A DNA stretch of 64,000 nucleotides from Chamaelirium japonicum (GCA_947650365.1 CANTAL010000022.1:1198831-1262830), one strand, 5' to 3'. Counted from the stretch's first letter, positions 10,134 to 21,898 are shown. Numbers and translations: made by a program. Notes: a model not told the origin generated them from the letters alone.

Positions 10134-10374
10134 GATACATACATGCGTTTGTATCATGTTTCACTGTATCATACGATGCACGATACAATAAGATACGTAC
10201 GGTGCATTGAAAGTGAGGACTTTGAGTTTTGATTTGTTTTCGAAACTCCTAAAATGTTTTTTCTATTATTTTTTCCCTTAAGTTCTGATAGGATAATACA
10301 AGTCCATCGGAGTTAAAAAAGAACACTTTATAACCTTGGGTGAAGAGAAATTGGGGTTTTGACCGGTTTTTAAG
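10134..10374. other. Unassigned interval
   Basis: AT-rich, no ORF or repeat structure that I can support. Confidence 0.4.
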
Positions 10375-10645
10375 TCTTCAGTACACCATTTCACCCAGAA
10401 GCTTAAGATGTTAGGAAATGGACCAATAATGTATGTCAAGCTAATAACCCCCCTCCCGTTTGGCCTCGTACCACATGTGGAGAATTAAACAAATGGGGCA
10501 ATATTGGAATAGGTAATGGAGGTAGCAAGATTTGAATCCAGGACCTCTCAGAAACCAGAGCTCTGATACAATGTTAAGTAACGATTTCACCCAAAAGCTT
10601 ATGCTGTTATGGAATGGATCAACAATGTATGTCAAGCAAATATTA
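10375..10645 (-). mobile_element. Decayed TRIM-like element
   Basis: Two direct copies of a short block (TTTCACCCAGAAGCTTAAG near 10390 and TTTCACCCAAAAGCTTATG near 10586), each followed by GGAAATGGA/GGAATGGATC and AATGTATGTCAAGC, flank about 150 bp. That interval ends in CTCTGATACAATGTTAAG, a degenerate reverse-strand tRNA-Met primer site. This is the architecture of a terminal-repeat retrotransposon in miniature. It lies at the left edge of the tandem duplication. Confidence 0.55.
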
Positions 10646-11081
10646 AGGGTTTCACAGATCTTTCTCTAGACTTGACATAATCCAATGTCGTTTGTTTCTA
10701 AAGCCTTCTAGAGCTTGAGGGGGCCAAATGCATGCAATATTTTCTAGCTTTAAAGATTTTTGGGAAAAATACCATTGGTGATCCATAAAGAGCCATCGAA
10801 AAGGTGAAGTTAATTTTTTTTTTTTGAGTACCTGAAAGTGGTAAGAAACTTTTCCCACTTGATTCATTTTTACTTAAAATGGTAGATAAATAGTAGAATA
10901 AATCTTACGTTGAAACAAATTTATTGATAGATCATAGATCATACTTGCATATGGTTTCTATTTTTTTACAAGTATACATATCATACTTTTTGTATAGAAC
11001 AATGTTATGTTTGCTGAGAAATGAAAGGAATGTCTTGCTCTTCTACTCTTAACTTTTCATATTAAATGTTTTAGTATGGTC

Positions 11082-11084
<3 letters not shown>

Positions 11085-11151
<67 letters not shown>
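11085..11151. repeat. (AT)n(GT)n compound microsatellite
   Basis: About 18 AT units then 15 GT units. The counterpart in unit B is at 23448-23514. Confidence 0.95.
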
Positions 11152-11152
<1 letters not shown>

Positions 11153-11299
11153 CTGTATCTTACGATTCATGGTACAATACATGATCGACGAAAATGGGAA
11201 ATTGATACACGATATGACAACCTTGGTTGTGATGGATCTAATGATGATGATTCTAATTATCTCTGTCCTAGAAATACTGAATGATCTTTCATGTTTTGC

Positions 11300-11410
11300 T
11301 TCAAGCAATACATAGCCGCAACAAACTATATTTATCAAGCCATGCTCGTAGAGATTGCTTCAACCCATAAATTGTCTTCTTCAAGTAACACATCTTATGT
11401 GACCCCCTAG
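11300..11410 (-). pseudogene. Decayed copia reverse transcriptase fragment (unit A)
   Basis: The minus strand encodes LKKTIYGLKQSLRAWLDKYS, matching the conserved YGLKQSPRAWF block of Ty1/copia RT, then runs into a stop. With the integrase and gag scraps at 19.6 and 20.5-21.4 kb it marks an old reverse-strand copia element underlying the duplicated unit. Confidence 0.7.
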
Positions 11411-12079
11411 CTAGACATCCAGAGGTTGCTCCATATATACCTCATGTAAATCACCATACGAGGAGGCATTTTTTTATATCAACATTGTCAAGCTATCACA
11501 AAAAAATCAATCTTAAATCATTACAACCAATAGATGAACGCGGTTCAGCAAAAAAAAAGAAAGATCGATGAACACACATTTAGGGAAGAATTGTTACTAG
11601 AGAAGAAGTCCCAAAATAATTAATGATTAATGACCAAGGTCTGAGTTTTAACTACCAAACAACCCTTCAATGTACAAGTGTACAACAAATGTACCATCAC
11701 GTTGATACTTAATTATATAAACCCGATGCACACCGAGTCTGCTAAAAGACATATTGCAGAGATGACTGGGAGAATAAAACAACATGCTCTAAAGGATAAA
11801 TTAAAGAGTACAAGAGTGAGTACCTTTTACAAGGCAATGAGAATAGCATTCGTAGCATGAACCTTATACGAAGTAGATGATTAGTGAGTAGGCACTAAAG
11901 TTGTTGAATAAGGACATGATATGGATCATATTTCATAGGTGATCTACCTAATGTGGCTCGGATGCTAAGAATGGTAAATCAACGGCAATTGTCTTAGATA
12001 TATTGTTATTGTTGAGAACATCAATAGCCAACGATAAAGCTTATTGAGAAATGAGTGATATACACCGAAAGAAGGTTGC

Positions 12080-12983
12080 ATCAGTACTTATGCGCTACTG
12101 GTGACCGATGAAGAGCCGGAGGAGACATCCGGAGCTGGGTCCTCACCGGTGATGTAACCCCAAAGATCACGACCGGAGAGGGCAGCCTCGACGGTGAGCG
12201 ACCAGTCTGGCCAGTCGCTGGCCGAGGTCAACTGAAAGGGGACCGCCTTAAGAGGCAGGGAGATCGCAATGACAGATGATCCGGTAGTAGATGCCATTTA
12301 GGAGGATCAAGGAGAGGGTTGCCTGGGGGGTGTGGAAAAATGTGTGTGTGGGGGGGGGGGGGGATCGGGGTGAGGGAGGGCTGTTGGTGGGGGAGTGACT
12401 GTCGGTGAGGGGGTTGGAGGAGGGGAGGGGATCGGGTGAGGGCGAGGGGGGGGCTGTCGATGAGGAAGGGGATCGGGTGAGGGGTGGGTGAGGGGTTGTC
12501 AGTGGGGAAGGGGGCTTCCAGTGAGTGGGTTGGTGGAGGGGAGGGGATCGGGTAAGGGGAGGGAGGGGGGTGGGCTGTCGGTGAGGTACAGGGAGGGGAG
12601 GGGTGGTAGTTGTTGGGGTGTGTGTGGAAAGGGGGTGGGATCGGGTGTGGGGAGGGTCAGTGAGAGGGGATTGGAGGAGGGGAGGGCTGAGGAGTGGAGA
12701 TCGGGTGAGGAGAAGTCTGGGGAGGGGAGATCAGGTGTGAGGAGGGGTGACTGGAGGTGGGCAGCACTCAGAGCAGAAGATGACTGGCGGTGGGTAGCTG
12801 TCGTCGTCGTCGCAGCGGGAGAAACCCTATAACTCTGATATCATGTTAGGAGATGACGGCTAGGGTTTGGAGAGAATAGAATAGCCCTTCATTAGGAGAC
12901 TAAGCTCAATATATAAGTATAGTATTACATAACGAACCCGACCCAACTGTACATAAAACACAACCCATCTTTATACATTAACA
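12080..12983 (-). mobile_element. Truncated copia fragment: gag start, leader and 5' LTR (unit A)
   Basis: Minus strand: LTR 12983-12844, primer site (degenerate TGATATCAGAG), C-rich leader, and the first 69 or so gag codons (12297-12088, MASTTGSSVIAISLPLKAV), cut off at SVTSSA. It is the same family as the 27601 element. The same truncation point occurs in unit B, so this fragment predates the duplication. Confidence 0.85.
12844..12983 (-). repeat. Copia LTR (unit A fragment)
   Basis: Plus strand TGTTAGGAGATGACGGC ... ATACATTAACA; a reverse-orientation LTR of the 152-bp family. Confidence 0.85.
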
Positions 12984-13046
12984 AACAGGAAGTAGGATTC
13001 CAATACCTGTACTCTTTCTAAATATTAGAGCACCCAATAAAGAGAC

Positions 13047-13593
13047 TGTGACAACATCCTAAGTGCTCCTAAAGGCTGACCTCTTGAAGAGAGGAGAGCA
13101 CAATGGGTATATTAAGAGAGGCCACCTTGCTCCCCTTACCGATGTGTGACTATTATCGGTGGGATAGTCCACACCCCCTTCTCACGTATGGCATGCCCTC
13201 ACGTGTTTTATGAGTGACAAGGCACAATCAGGCGACTCTCTCAGAGCGGGCCCAGCTCTGATACCATGTGATAACACCCGAGTGCTCCAAAAGTTTGACC
13301 TCTTGAAGAGAGGAGGGCATATCGGGTATATTAAGAGAGGCCACCTCGCTCCTCTTATCGATGTGGGACTCTTACCGGTGGGATAGTCTACACCACCCCT
13401 CACGTGTGGCACGCCCTCACGCGTGGCACGAGTGGCAAGGCACAATCGGGTGACGCTTCCGGAGCGGGCCCAGCTCTGATACCATGTGACTACACCCGGA
13501 GTGCTCCAAAAGGCTGATCTCATGAACACCTTGTATATTAGGAGTGGCCACCCCGCTCCCCTTACAGATATGAGACTATTACCTGTGGGATAG
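13047..13593 (-). mobile_element. TRIM array with multiple LTRs (unit A), split by a gypsy insertion
   Basis: Three copies of TGTGAC/TAACACCCGAGTGCTCC-type sequence start at 13047, 13267 and 13485 (period about 219 bp). Each is followed by an internal segment ending GCCCAGCTCTGATACCA, the reverse complement of a tRNA-Met primer site. This equals LTR-internal-LTR-internal-LTR, as produced by unequal recombination between TRIMs. The third copy is broken at 13593 by the gypsy insertion and resumes at 18985-19085. Confidence 0.75.
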
Positions 13594-14776
13594 TGATGGG
13601 ATGCGTATGCTTAAATAAACCCAAGTGCAGAATTTAAGATATTAAAAATCAGATTTCAGCACATTACAATCAGATTTCAGCAAAACTTATAATCATGGTT
13701 CATCATCCATTCATTCCCAATCAGATTTAATTCAACAAAATAGTAAACTGACAAGATGAGAATTAATTTCAGATTATAATAACTGAATTCCAGCAATAAG
13801 AACAATCACAATCTCAAAATAATACGCTAATGTTTCAAAGAACAACCAAAGATCTAACGATAAACCCTAATGGATGAGATTCTCGGAAAAACCAAATATT
13901 TGGAACCCTAATATGAAAATTAGCAATAAGGCCGGTTGTGGGAAAGAAAATATCACATGAAAGTATCAGAGGATAATCCAAACCGTGCTTTGGTCAATGC
14001 CGGCGGCTGACAGGAACTCCGTTGTTGCAGATGAAAGGCGCGGAAGGGGAGGCGTGGTCCAGAAGAAGAGGTGAAGAAGCCGAGACGATGGATCTTTGAA
14101 GATGAAGGAACTCCGCGTCGATCTTCCGCGAAGTCGTAGACGAATGGCGATGCAACGAGGTAGAAGCGTGCGAAGGAAGAAAAGATTAGAAGCAGGGAAG
14201 ATTTGTCGGAAGGGATACACCGAACAAGTGCACACGCTTCTCCGTTCTAGGGTTTCAATTTCATATCATCATCCCCTTTCTCAATTAGGGTTTTAGAATT
14301 TATAGGGGACACAACCAAAAGGCACAAAAGGAAAGGAAGGGAGAGAGAGGTCCGGCGGTAGGGAGAGAGAGAGGGACGCGCGGGTGGGTGTTCGCGGGAG
14401 AGAGAGAGGGCCGGTCGGGTGGGGTTCGGCTAGGTGGTTTTAGGGTTTTGGTTTCCCTTAAAATCTCATCCATTGAGATTTAATCTCACTTAAGATCCTA
14501 CGGCTAAGACTCTAACATAGAAACGAGTCAGTTCGGCATCTGTGGCTCGAACCGGATGCGAACATGGCTCGCACCTACCCAAACCAGAAATAAAAATGCA
14601 AATAACTAAAGATCCGTTGGTCGGATCGAAATAAAATAAAAACCAAAGTTGTAGAGCTTCGATTGAGCTTTCCACTGATGCAGACGGATCGACGATCGGC
14701 TTCCTGGATCTCCGGAACGGATGAGAATACGCCATCAGCTGTAGCAAATCTGCACGTAGTAGGCTCGTCTGCATCA
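13594..14776 (-). repeat. Gypsy LTR, 3' copy in element orientation
   Basis: TGATGGGATGCG ... CGTCTGCATCA on the plus strand. Short ORFs inside it are also present in the other LTR and are not supported as genes. Confidence 0.92.
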
Positions 14777-15111
14777 AGTCCCCCGGACTCAAAAGAACTC
14801 GACTCCTGTCGAGCAAGGTCCTGGATCCGGCGGGGGCTCTCCTGGTAGTAACTGCAACCGCTGAATCTGCTCTGACTGCTCTCCCGGGTCCGGTGGCCAA
14901 GTAATCCGCCTCAAGTACGCAGCAACTCCATCTTGTATCCCCTGCCCCTCGACGCCAAGCGAAAACCTGAAAGCCAAAACCAACATCCTCCGCGGCACGA
15001 TAAGATCGTCAAAATACTCAGATAATTTCATGTGATAATAGGAGTTTGGGTTGACATGAAATTCAAATGACATACGAAAAGAAAGGTCGCGGGAGCATAA
15101 TGTGCTGCGGG
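14777..15111 (-). other. 3' untranslated part of the gypsy element
   Basis: Lies between the extension stop and the 3' LTR. It includes the purine-rich plus-strand primer next to the LTR. No further polymerase motifs are seen. Confidence 0.6.
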
Positions 15112-17244
15112 TCATCGGCTTGCGCAATAAGCAATGGTGTATTTGAAAGGCCATGGGGGCGGGTGCATTATGTGTTGCTCAAAGTGACCTGCGCACGGTG
15201 CGAAACAAGTGGATTCTAGACGACGAAGATATGTCATGCAATCATTGTCTGGATGCAGTGAATAAAATAAGATATTAAAGAACTCATCATGCCACTTGTT
15301 ATGACTTCGAAAAATTAAAGATGATGGGTTGTCTGAAATATGAAAGCATGATTCGTAAGTATTCTGCATCGAAAAGTGATCAAACATGCCAAAATCTTTT
15401 TTAAGGTTAAACTCAACACTTGGATGATATGGATGCACATATGAGTGGTCTATGAATGTATAGATGTCAGGCAAATGATGAATGCGAGTGTCATGAATGC
15501 CTACAGACTCTAAATGCGATGTGCATGCAATGGAATGCAAAATGTTGTCTAATCCCTTATCAATTTTTAGTGAATTAGATGAACACCCTACTAGATTATC
15601 AGCGAATGTGGGTATGGACTGACTCTGACTCAGAAGGGCTTGAGGTGCATGGGATCGGTGTCTCCTAAAACATGTGGGCCATAGGGTGACATTGATGCCG
15701 TCCTTAAGGAAGGTATAGGTGTTGGCTCTTCCGTGATGTTGTACATCTCGGTCGAACTGCCATGGACGCCCTAAGATGACATCAGCAACCTCTAAAGGAA
15801 GGACGTCGCACCGGACCTCATCGCGATATTGCAGCCCAATTGACAACTTTGCCAAACAACAATGCGTTACTAGCTTACTCGTGGTGTTGTCTAGCCAGGA
15901 TGTTTTGTAAGGGTGAGCCAATGGTTTAACTTTCCATTTCTTGCTCCTAACTACCCTTTCATTGATCAGATTGGTGGTGCAACCTCCATCGATCAAGACA
16001 CAAAGGTCCATGCCATTGACATTGCAGACTGTTCGGAACAGCTCGAACCTCTGATTCTTGCAGTGTGGCTTAGGGGGTCCTCCACAGAGCTCGTGGGGAA
16101 GTAGCACTTTAGGTGCTTGGGGTGATGGAGACTGGTGAATAACCAATAGTGGCGCAGTCACATCATCTCCCTCCAAGACTAACTCATTGAAGTTTTCGCC
16201 TTCAGACTCATGATCATCCTCGTCATTATCCACAAGATTTGTCTGTGGATTGAATTGACGACGAGGACAATCGGCTGACTTGTGACCCGGCTGGTTGCAT
16301 TTGAAGCACTTTATCTGGTTCGGGTTGGGTCCTAAAACTCCTTTACCCTTCTCAGTGGGTGTAGGAACTGTGCCAGCTACGGGTGAAGGTCCAGGGAGTG
16401 GTCTACTAATAGATCCGGATGGTGCCCTAGTGTTGTCATATCGCCGGGACGCAGATCGGGAGTGGTGAGACTCGACTTTCTTAGCCCGACAGTGTGCATC
16501 ACTGACCTGATACAAGTCATGAAGGGACACCACCTCTTGAATTGAGGCCTTAAGACCATTGACATACCTAGCGACGCTCTACTCTTCGTCTTCATGCAGA
16601 TCATTGCGAGCTTGGAGCTTGTAGAATTCATTGGTGTAATCATCTACTGATTTGTACTCTTGTCGCAGGTTTTGGAATTTCTGGAACACATTCTGCTTGA
16701 AATCAGAAGAGAGGAACTTCTGTTGCATTTTTCCTCGCATATGTGTCCACGTGGAAATTTTCTCTTTTCCTTTTCTACCCCTAGTGGTCTGCAACTGTTT
16801 CCACCAGATCAGTGCATGACCTTTTAGTTTAAGACTAACAAACTTGACTTGTTTGCCACGGGGGATTTCTTTCCACTCAAAGTATTGGTCGATTCGCTCG
16901 GCCCATTCTAGAAACTCTTCGGGATCCATCCTACCCTCGAACTCAGGAATTTCGATTTTTATGCCCTGATCCCAGCCCCAGTGGGATTTTGTTTTCCTAT
17001 GAGTCCGTCTACTTCGCCTATCAGTTCCGTCAGAGGAACCGACGCTGTCACCTCCGGACTCTAGGTCTAACTCACTACGCTCTGGAGACGCTCTAGTCCT
17101 GTGTTCTCGATGGGGTCGAGGTGGATTTTGGGAATTATTGAAGGCTAAGGTCAAGGTTTCTATCTGGGTCTGAAGCCTATCCATGTGCTCTTGTTGCCTC
17201 ATGAAGGCATCCTGCCAAGTGCGGGGTGGAGAAGATCCAGCCAT
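15112..17244 (-). pseudogene. Gypsy gag-protease with one in-frame stop and an unidentified C-terminal extension
   Basis: ATG at 17244 (MAGSSPPRTWQDAFMRQQ). The retrotransposon gag domain lies at about residues 110-215 (HALIWWKQLQ, MRGKMQQKFL, YTNEFYKLQ). A TAG at 16581-16579 interrupts, and the same frame continues from 16578 with VARYVNGLK. After it come the CCHC zinc knuckle CFKCNQPGHKSADC and a protease with the active site VLIDGGCTTNLI, then ILGRPWQFDRDVQHHG. Where RT should begin, a frame of roughly 170-200 codons rich in His, Ser and Phe continues (HHLPDIYTFIDHSYVHPYHP) to a stop at 15112. I do not recognise this extension. The single stop and otherwise open frame suggest recent loss of coding capacity. 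Confidence 0.85.
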
Positions 17245-17468
17245 TATGGATTCTCTAGAAAATGCTATCGATTCACTCAGAGAGAAGAGGAAGATCCTAA
17301 GATGAATGCGACACGCGATGCTAGTTTCCTAATTAATGCAAGATACAAAACTAAAATGAAAAGAAGGAAAATAAAAAAAAAATTCAGCAGGCACACAAGG
17401 ATGCAAATGATGCAAGAGGACCGGCCGTTGCGTAAGAACGCGACGACTAGTGCGCTCTGATACCAACT

Positions 17469-18979
17469 TGATGGGATGCGTATGCTTAAATAAACCCAAG
17501 TGCAGAATTTAAGATATTAAAAATCAGATTTCAGCACATTACAATCAGATTTCAGCAAAACTTATAATCATGGTTCATCATCCATTCATTCCCAATCAGA
17601 TTTAATTCAACGAAATAGTAAATGTTAACGGATAGTCCCACATCGGTAAGGGAGGCACCCATCACCCGCTTAATATACCCCCTGTGGACCTCCCCTTACA
17701 AGCCGGTTTTGTGAGGTGCGAGGGTTTCTAACATGGTATCAGAGCTAGCCCGTCTCCTGCTCCTGCTCCTGTTCCTGCTCCGGGTGCTCCCCACCGATGA
17801 TGCCTTGCCACGCGTGCTCCGCGTGAGGGGGGATGTTAACGGATAGTCCCACATCGGTAAGGGAGGCACCCATCACCCGCTTAATATACCCCCTGTGGAC
17901 CTCCCCTTACAAGCCGGTTTTGTGAGGTGCGAGGGTTTTCTAACAGTAAACTGACAAGATGAGAATTAATTTCAGATTATAATAACTGAATTCCAGCAAT
18001 AAGAACAATCACAATCTCAAAATAATACGCCAATGTTTCAAAGAACAACCAAAGATCTAACGATAAACCTTAATGGATGAGATTCTCGGAAAAACCAAAT
18101 ATTTGGAACCCTAATATGAAAATCAGCAATAAGGCCGGTTGTGGGAAAGAAAATATCACATGAAAGTATCAGAGGATAATCCAAACCGTGCTTTGGTCAA
18201 TGCCGGCGGCTGACAGGAACTCCGTTGTTGCAGATGAAAGGCGTGGAAGGGGAGGCGTGGTCCAGAAGAAGAGGTGAAGAAGCCGAGACGATGGATCTTT
18301 GAAGATGAAGGAACTCCGCGTCGATCTTCCGCGAAGTCGTAGACGAATGGCGATGCGACGAGGTAGAAGCGTGCGAAGGAAGAAAAGATTAGAAGCAGGG
18401 AAGATTTGTCGGAAGGGATACACCGAACAAGCGCACACACTTCTCCGTTCTAGGGTTTCAATTTCATATCATCATCCCCTTTCTCAATTAGGGTTTTAGA
18501 ATTTATAGGGGACACAACCAAAAGGCACAAAAGGAAAGGAAGGGAGAGAGAGGTCCGGCGGTAGGGAGAGAGAGAAGGACGCGCGGGTGGGTGTTCGCGG
18601 GAGAGAGAGAGGGCCGGTCGGGTGGGGTTCGGCTAGGTGGTTTTAGGGTTTTGGTTTCCCTTAAAATCTCATCCATTGAGATTTAATCTCACTTAAGATC
18701 TTACGGCTAAGACTCTAACATAGAAACGAGTCAGTTCGGCATCTGTGGCTCGAACCGGATGGGAACATGGCTCGCACCTACCCAAACCAGAAATAAAAAT
18801 GCAAATAACTAAAGATCCGTTGGTCGGATCGAAATAAAATACAAACCAAAGTTGTAGAGCTTCGATTGAGCTTTCCACTGATGCAGACGGATCGACGATC
18901 GGCTTCCTGGATCTCCGGAACGGATGAGAATACGCCATCAACTGTAGCAAATCTGCACGTAGTAGGCTCGTCTGCATCA
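17469..18979 (-). repeat. Gypsy LTR, 5' copy in element orientation, carrying a TRIM
   Basis: Same ends as the 13594 copy; the additional length equals the inserted TRIM and its target duplication. Confidence 0.92.
17623..17945 (+). mobile_element. TRIM, 323 bp; TSD GTAAA
   Basis: Two nearly identical terminal repeats (17623-17733, 17834-17945; one indel) start TGTTAACGGATAGTCCC and end CTAACA. They flank a 100-bp interior with TGGTATCAGAGCTAGCCC (tRNA-Met primer site, 17734) and GAGGGGGGA (17825-17833) as the purine primer. GTAAA is duplicated on both sides, and the other gypsy LTR shows the empty site (AATAGTAAACTG at about 13740). No coding capacity. Likely very recent. Confidence 0.93.
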
Positions 18980-19479
18980 GATAGCGCCCCCCCCCCCCCC
19001 ACCCGCCGTGTGGCACGCCCTGACGCATGGTATACATGACAAGGCACAATCAAGCAATGCTCCCGGAGCAGCCCCAGCTCTAATAGAGACTTTTAATAGC
19101 ACGAAATCATAAATTTTCATTATTAAGAGTAAGAATTTGAGCATAACACACAACCAAAAGACACAAGGGGACACTTCAAATAAAAGATGGTCAGGATATA
19201 AGATAAGTTAAAAAATATTCCTTTAAATACAAATATGAGCATGTGCTAAATAACATAGCAAGCAGTTAAAATGGCATCCCCAAAGTTCTGTATGAATATT
19301 TATTAAAGCATCAATGTTATGGCAACTTTGAAGGAATGTCGATCCTTATATTCTACAAATCCATCTTGATGATGAGTATATCCACATGAAGATTAGTAAA
19401 TGATGCCATGAGAGTCAGAGTTGCTTTATATGGATCTTTTTAACATATCCCAAGGCATCATATTGTAAAATACAAATAG

Positions 19480-19785
19480 ACCAACAAACCTAATTCTTAA
19501 TTAAATAGTAGATGCTTTAAGAGATTTTAGAGTCTTCTTTTTTTTTTAGAAAGAGATGTTTTCTAGAATAGTAATCGTTAAAAGTCACAAAATAAGAAAA
19601 GGCCAAATATGGTTCTTTCTTTTAGGACCCAGACGTCAGTGTCGGCTAACTTAAATAGAGTTAACCAATCATACCAATGATTGTTGTACATAGGGAAAAA
19701 AGGCCCCTTATGATGCTTACCAAGTTGACAAGCCTTATACACTAAAGTTGACACATATTTCAGAGGAACAAGCAGCTTCAAAGGC
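19480..19785 (-). pseudogene. Decayed copia GAG-preintegrase/integrase start (unit A)
   Basis: The minus strand encodes YKACQLGKHHKGPF followed by DTDVW, corresponding to the zinc-binding C..C..H region and the start of the integrase core (HSDVW in intact copia). It is diverged and full of stops outside 19578-19781. It belongs to the old reverse-strand copia that also left gag and RT scraps. Confidence 0.65.
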
Positions 19786-20210
19786 TGTAACGATAGCTAA
19801 CTATTGCAACAATCCCATTAATGAGAAGAGCCACGAATAAAGAGCCACAACATCATCATCCGGAGCACTTTCATGATAAGCCCATGTTCACGACCTCCAC
19901 CAATCATCGACTTTGTTTTAAGTTCCTGAAGAAGTAAGACACTAAGAATGATAAAATATTACTGAATTGTTAAGAGCATTACTTAATTTACTGACACATA
20001 AGGTCCGGGATTAAATGGAAATTTAGTAATATAACTAAGAGATGAATTTTCGATTATTCCTTCAGCTACCAATCACAGTACGAGAACTACCATTAGCAAG
20101 AATAACAGAAATAAGAAATATTGTACAAGGAAGAAAGCATAGTAGCTTTACTAGTCTTATGTGTTGATCCCGTTAGTCAATAACCCATGAGTCCATGAAG
20201 ATGGAGTAGC

Positions 20211-20527
20211 TGTTAGATACCCTCACACCTCAAAACCCGGGTTGTAAGGGGAGGTCCACAGTGGGTATATTAAGCGGGTGATGGGTGCCTCCCTTACCGA
20301 TGTGGGACTAACTGTTAACACTCCCCCTCACGCGGAGCACGCGTGGCAAGGATCCACGATCGGTGGGGAGCACCCGGAGCGGGAGCAGGAGCAGGAGACG
20401 GGCTAGCTCTGATACCATGTTAGATACCCTCACACCTCAAAACCAGGGTTGTAAGGGGAGGTCCACAGTGGGTATATTAAGCGGGTGATGGGTGCCTCCC
20501 TTACCGATGTGGGACTATCCGTTAACA
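20211..20527 (-). mobile_element. TRIM, 317 bp; TSD GTAGC
   Basis: Reverse-oriented member of the 17623 family: LTRs at 20211-20321 and about 20418-20527, CTCCCCCTCAC purine-primer complement, and AGCTCTGATACCA primer-site complement. GTAGC flanks it (20206-20210, 20528-20532), and unit B shows the single-copy empty site at 33547-33551. It therefore inserted after the duplication. Confidence 0.93.
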
Positions 20528-20539
20528 GTAGCAAAATAG

Positions 20540-21415
20540 ATTACATTGCTTGAATGAGTGAACGTGAGAACAACACTATTAGACAACGGTTGAGACTATT
20601 GTAATTTGTACCATTGATGATACTCTTCATTGGACAAGTTAATGGAATCATTTGATGAGTGGAAATAATTACATCCTGCTGGTAAGATTGATCATGGTGG
20701 TGAGATTGAACAACATTAGATGAATACATAACCTGATTAACCTGGGTCTTCTGATTTACTGATGATGTGACATGCAAATCATAAAAGTTGTCAGTTGTGT
20801 GATTCTCCTTGTCAAAGTTAGTGCATCGGTAAATATATCCTTGATCACAACTTCTCCCACGATCATGGCAATGAGCTCGACCATTTAGCAAATTGATCTC
20901 TGAAACCACCATAAGGTTATATGCCCCACCAAGAGCACCTCTACTCATATCACGGCCTTGAAGGGAAGTTCGTCAAAAGATAACAAAGAAGAGTTGTCTT
21001 CTCCTATAGAGACTGAAGAAGGAGAAGAAGAAATAGATGTAATTGTAGCACGAATCGGTCAACTAATTAAAGGAATACTGCTATCACCGACCATAGTTTC
21101 TCCTCGAATAGTTTGTAGAAGCTTTTAAACATAGAAGTCTAATCATTTTTTTTTTCCAGATTGGAAGATCATTAGTTAGAGGATGATACCGAGTAAACTC
21201 ACCTAAACATTCTTTTGAAAGATCTATAATAGTCACCATAGCCTTTACTCCCTATTGGAGAAGAAAAATATTTCATATACATCTTTTGGCTTGAGAAACT
21301 TTTTTTTCTTCCATAGACCATCTCACGAACTGCATCCCAAATCTCCTTAGTTGAGTTATGATGCATATTATTAGCCCAACATGTCTATAGACACCTGTTG
21401 AAACACTGCACTTCT
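20540..21415 (-). pseudogene. Decayed copia gag (unit A)
   Basis: The minus strand gives STKEIWDAVREMVYGR near 21310-21360 (UBN2 gag) and a degenerate zinc knuckle CTNFDKENHTTDNFYDLH in the frame 20541-20948. Stops and frameshifts break it. Its order relative to integrase (19.6 kb) and RT (11.3 kb) fits one old element read right to left, now split by other insertions. Confidence 0.7.
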
Positions 21416-21423
21416 TCCACATC

Positions 21424-21898
21424 GTGAATAAGCCTCAATGCGGTGAATTTAAGTGGCATGCACTCTCTGAGCGAGCTTCAGGTCGTCTGCTGTTGGTTGC
21501 ACATGCCCCGCATGCTGACACACTGCCCTCTTGGTTAGATCAAATGGCTACGCGTGACACACTGACCCTTGAGCCTTTTATCTCGACCAAACTGGTCATG
21601 TGCACTGCAAGTGCGGACCCACAACCCTCTCGACTTGATCGTTCCGGTCAAGCGTGGCGCACACACGAACCTGAAGAGTTATTTAGTCTCTAACTGCGCA
21701 CTTATTTTTAACATGGCATGCCCAAGGAGTTTTTTTGGCTAGGGTTGTGCACGTGCACACCAAGATGCCTCTTGGCTCCAACTACACAAGAACCAGGCAC
21801 TAACCTGCACAAAACTAGGCTCATCCAGTTCAGCTGAATTGAACTTGCCCAGTCCCTATTGGGACAGCCACACATCAAGCCTCACCTAGGTTCGCAGT
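21424..21898. other. Unassigned duplicated sequence
   Basis: Present in both units (34432-34903 in B). An 89-codon frame exists in both but lacks family features and has a changed start context. No function is assigned. Confidence 0.4.

Larger units (their letters stand above)
13594..18979 (-). mobile_element. Non-autonomous Ty3/gypsy element with gag-protease only; TSD GATAG
   Basis: It is bounded by GATAG at 13589-13593 and 18980-18984. The LTRs have matching TGATG...CATCA ends: 13594-14776 (1183 bp) and 17469-18979 (1511 bp, including a 323-bp TRIM plus 5-bp TSD). A primer site of the TGGTATCAGAGC type lies at about 17455-17466 on the minus strand, and a GTCCGGGGGACT purine-rich block abuts the other LTR at 14777-14789. 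I count about 13 differences between the LTRs. Internal DNA encodes gag and protease; no RT, RNase H or integrase motif is visible. Insertion is unique to unit A. Confidence 0.92.

Noticed and set aside
12488-12832. Gly/Arg-rich ORF on the plus strand
   Set aside because: Complement of a C-rich copia leader; no conservation in unit B.
18156-18440. Small ORFs in the gypsy LTR (also 13966-14235)
   Set aside because: LTR sequence in two copies with no protein features; frames differ through indels.
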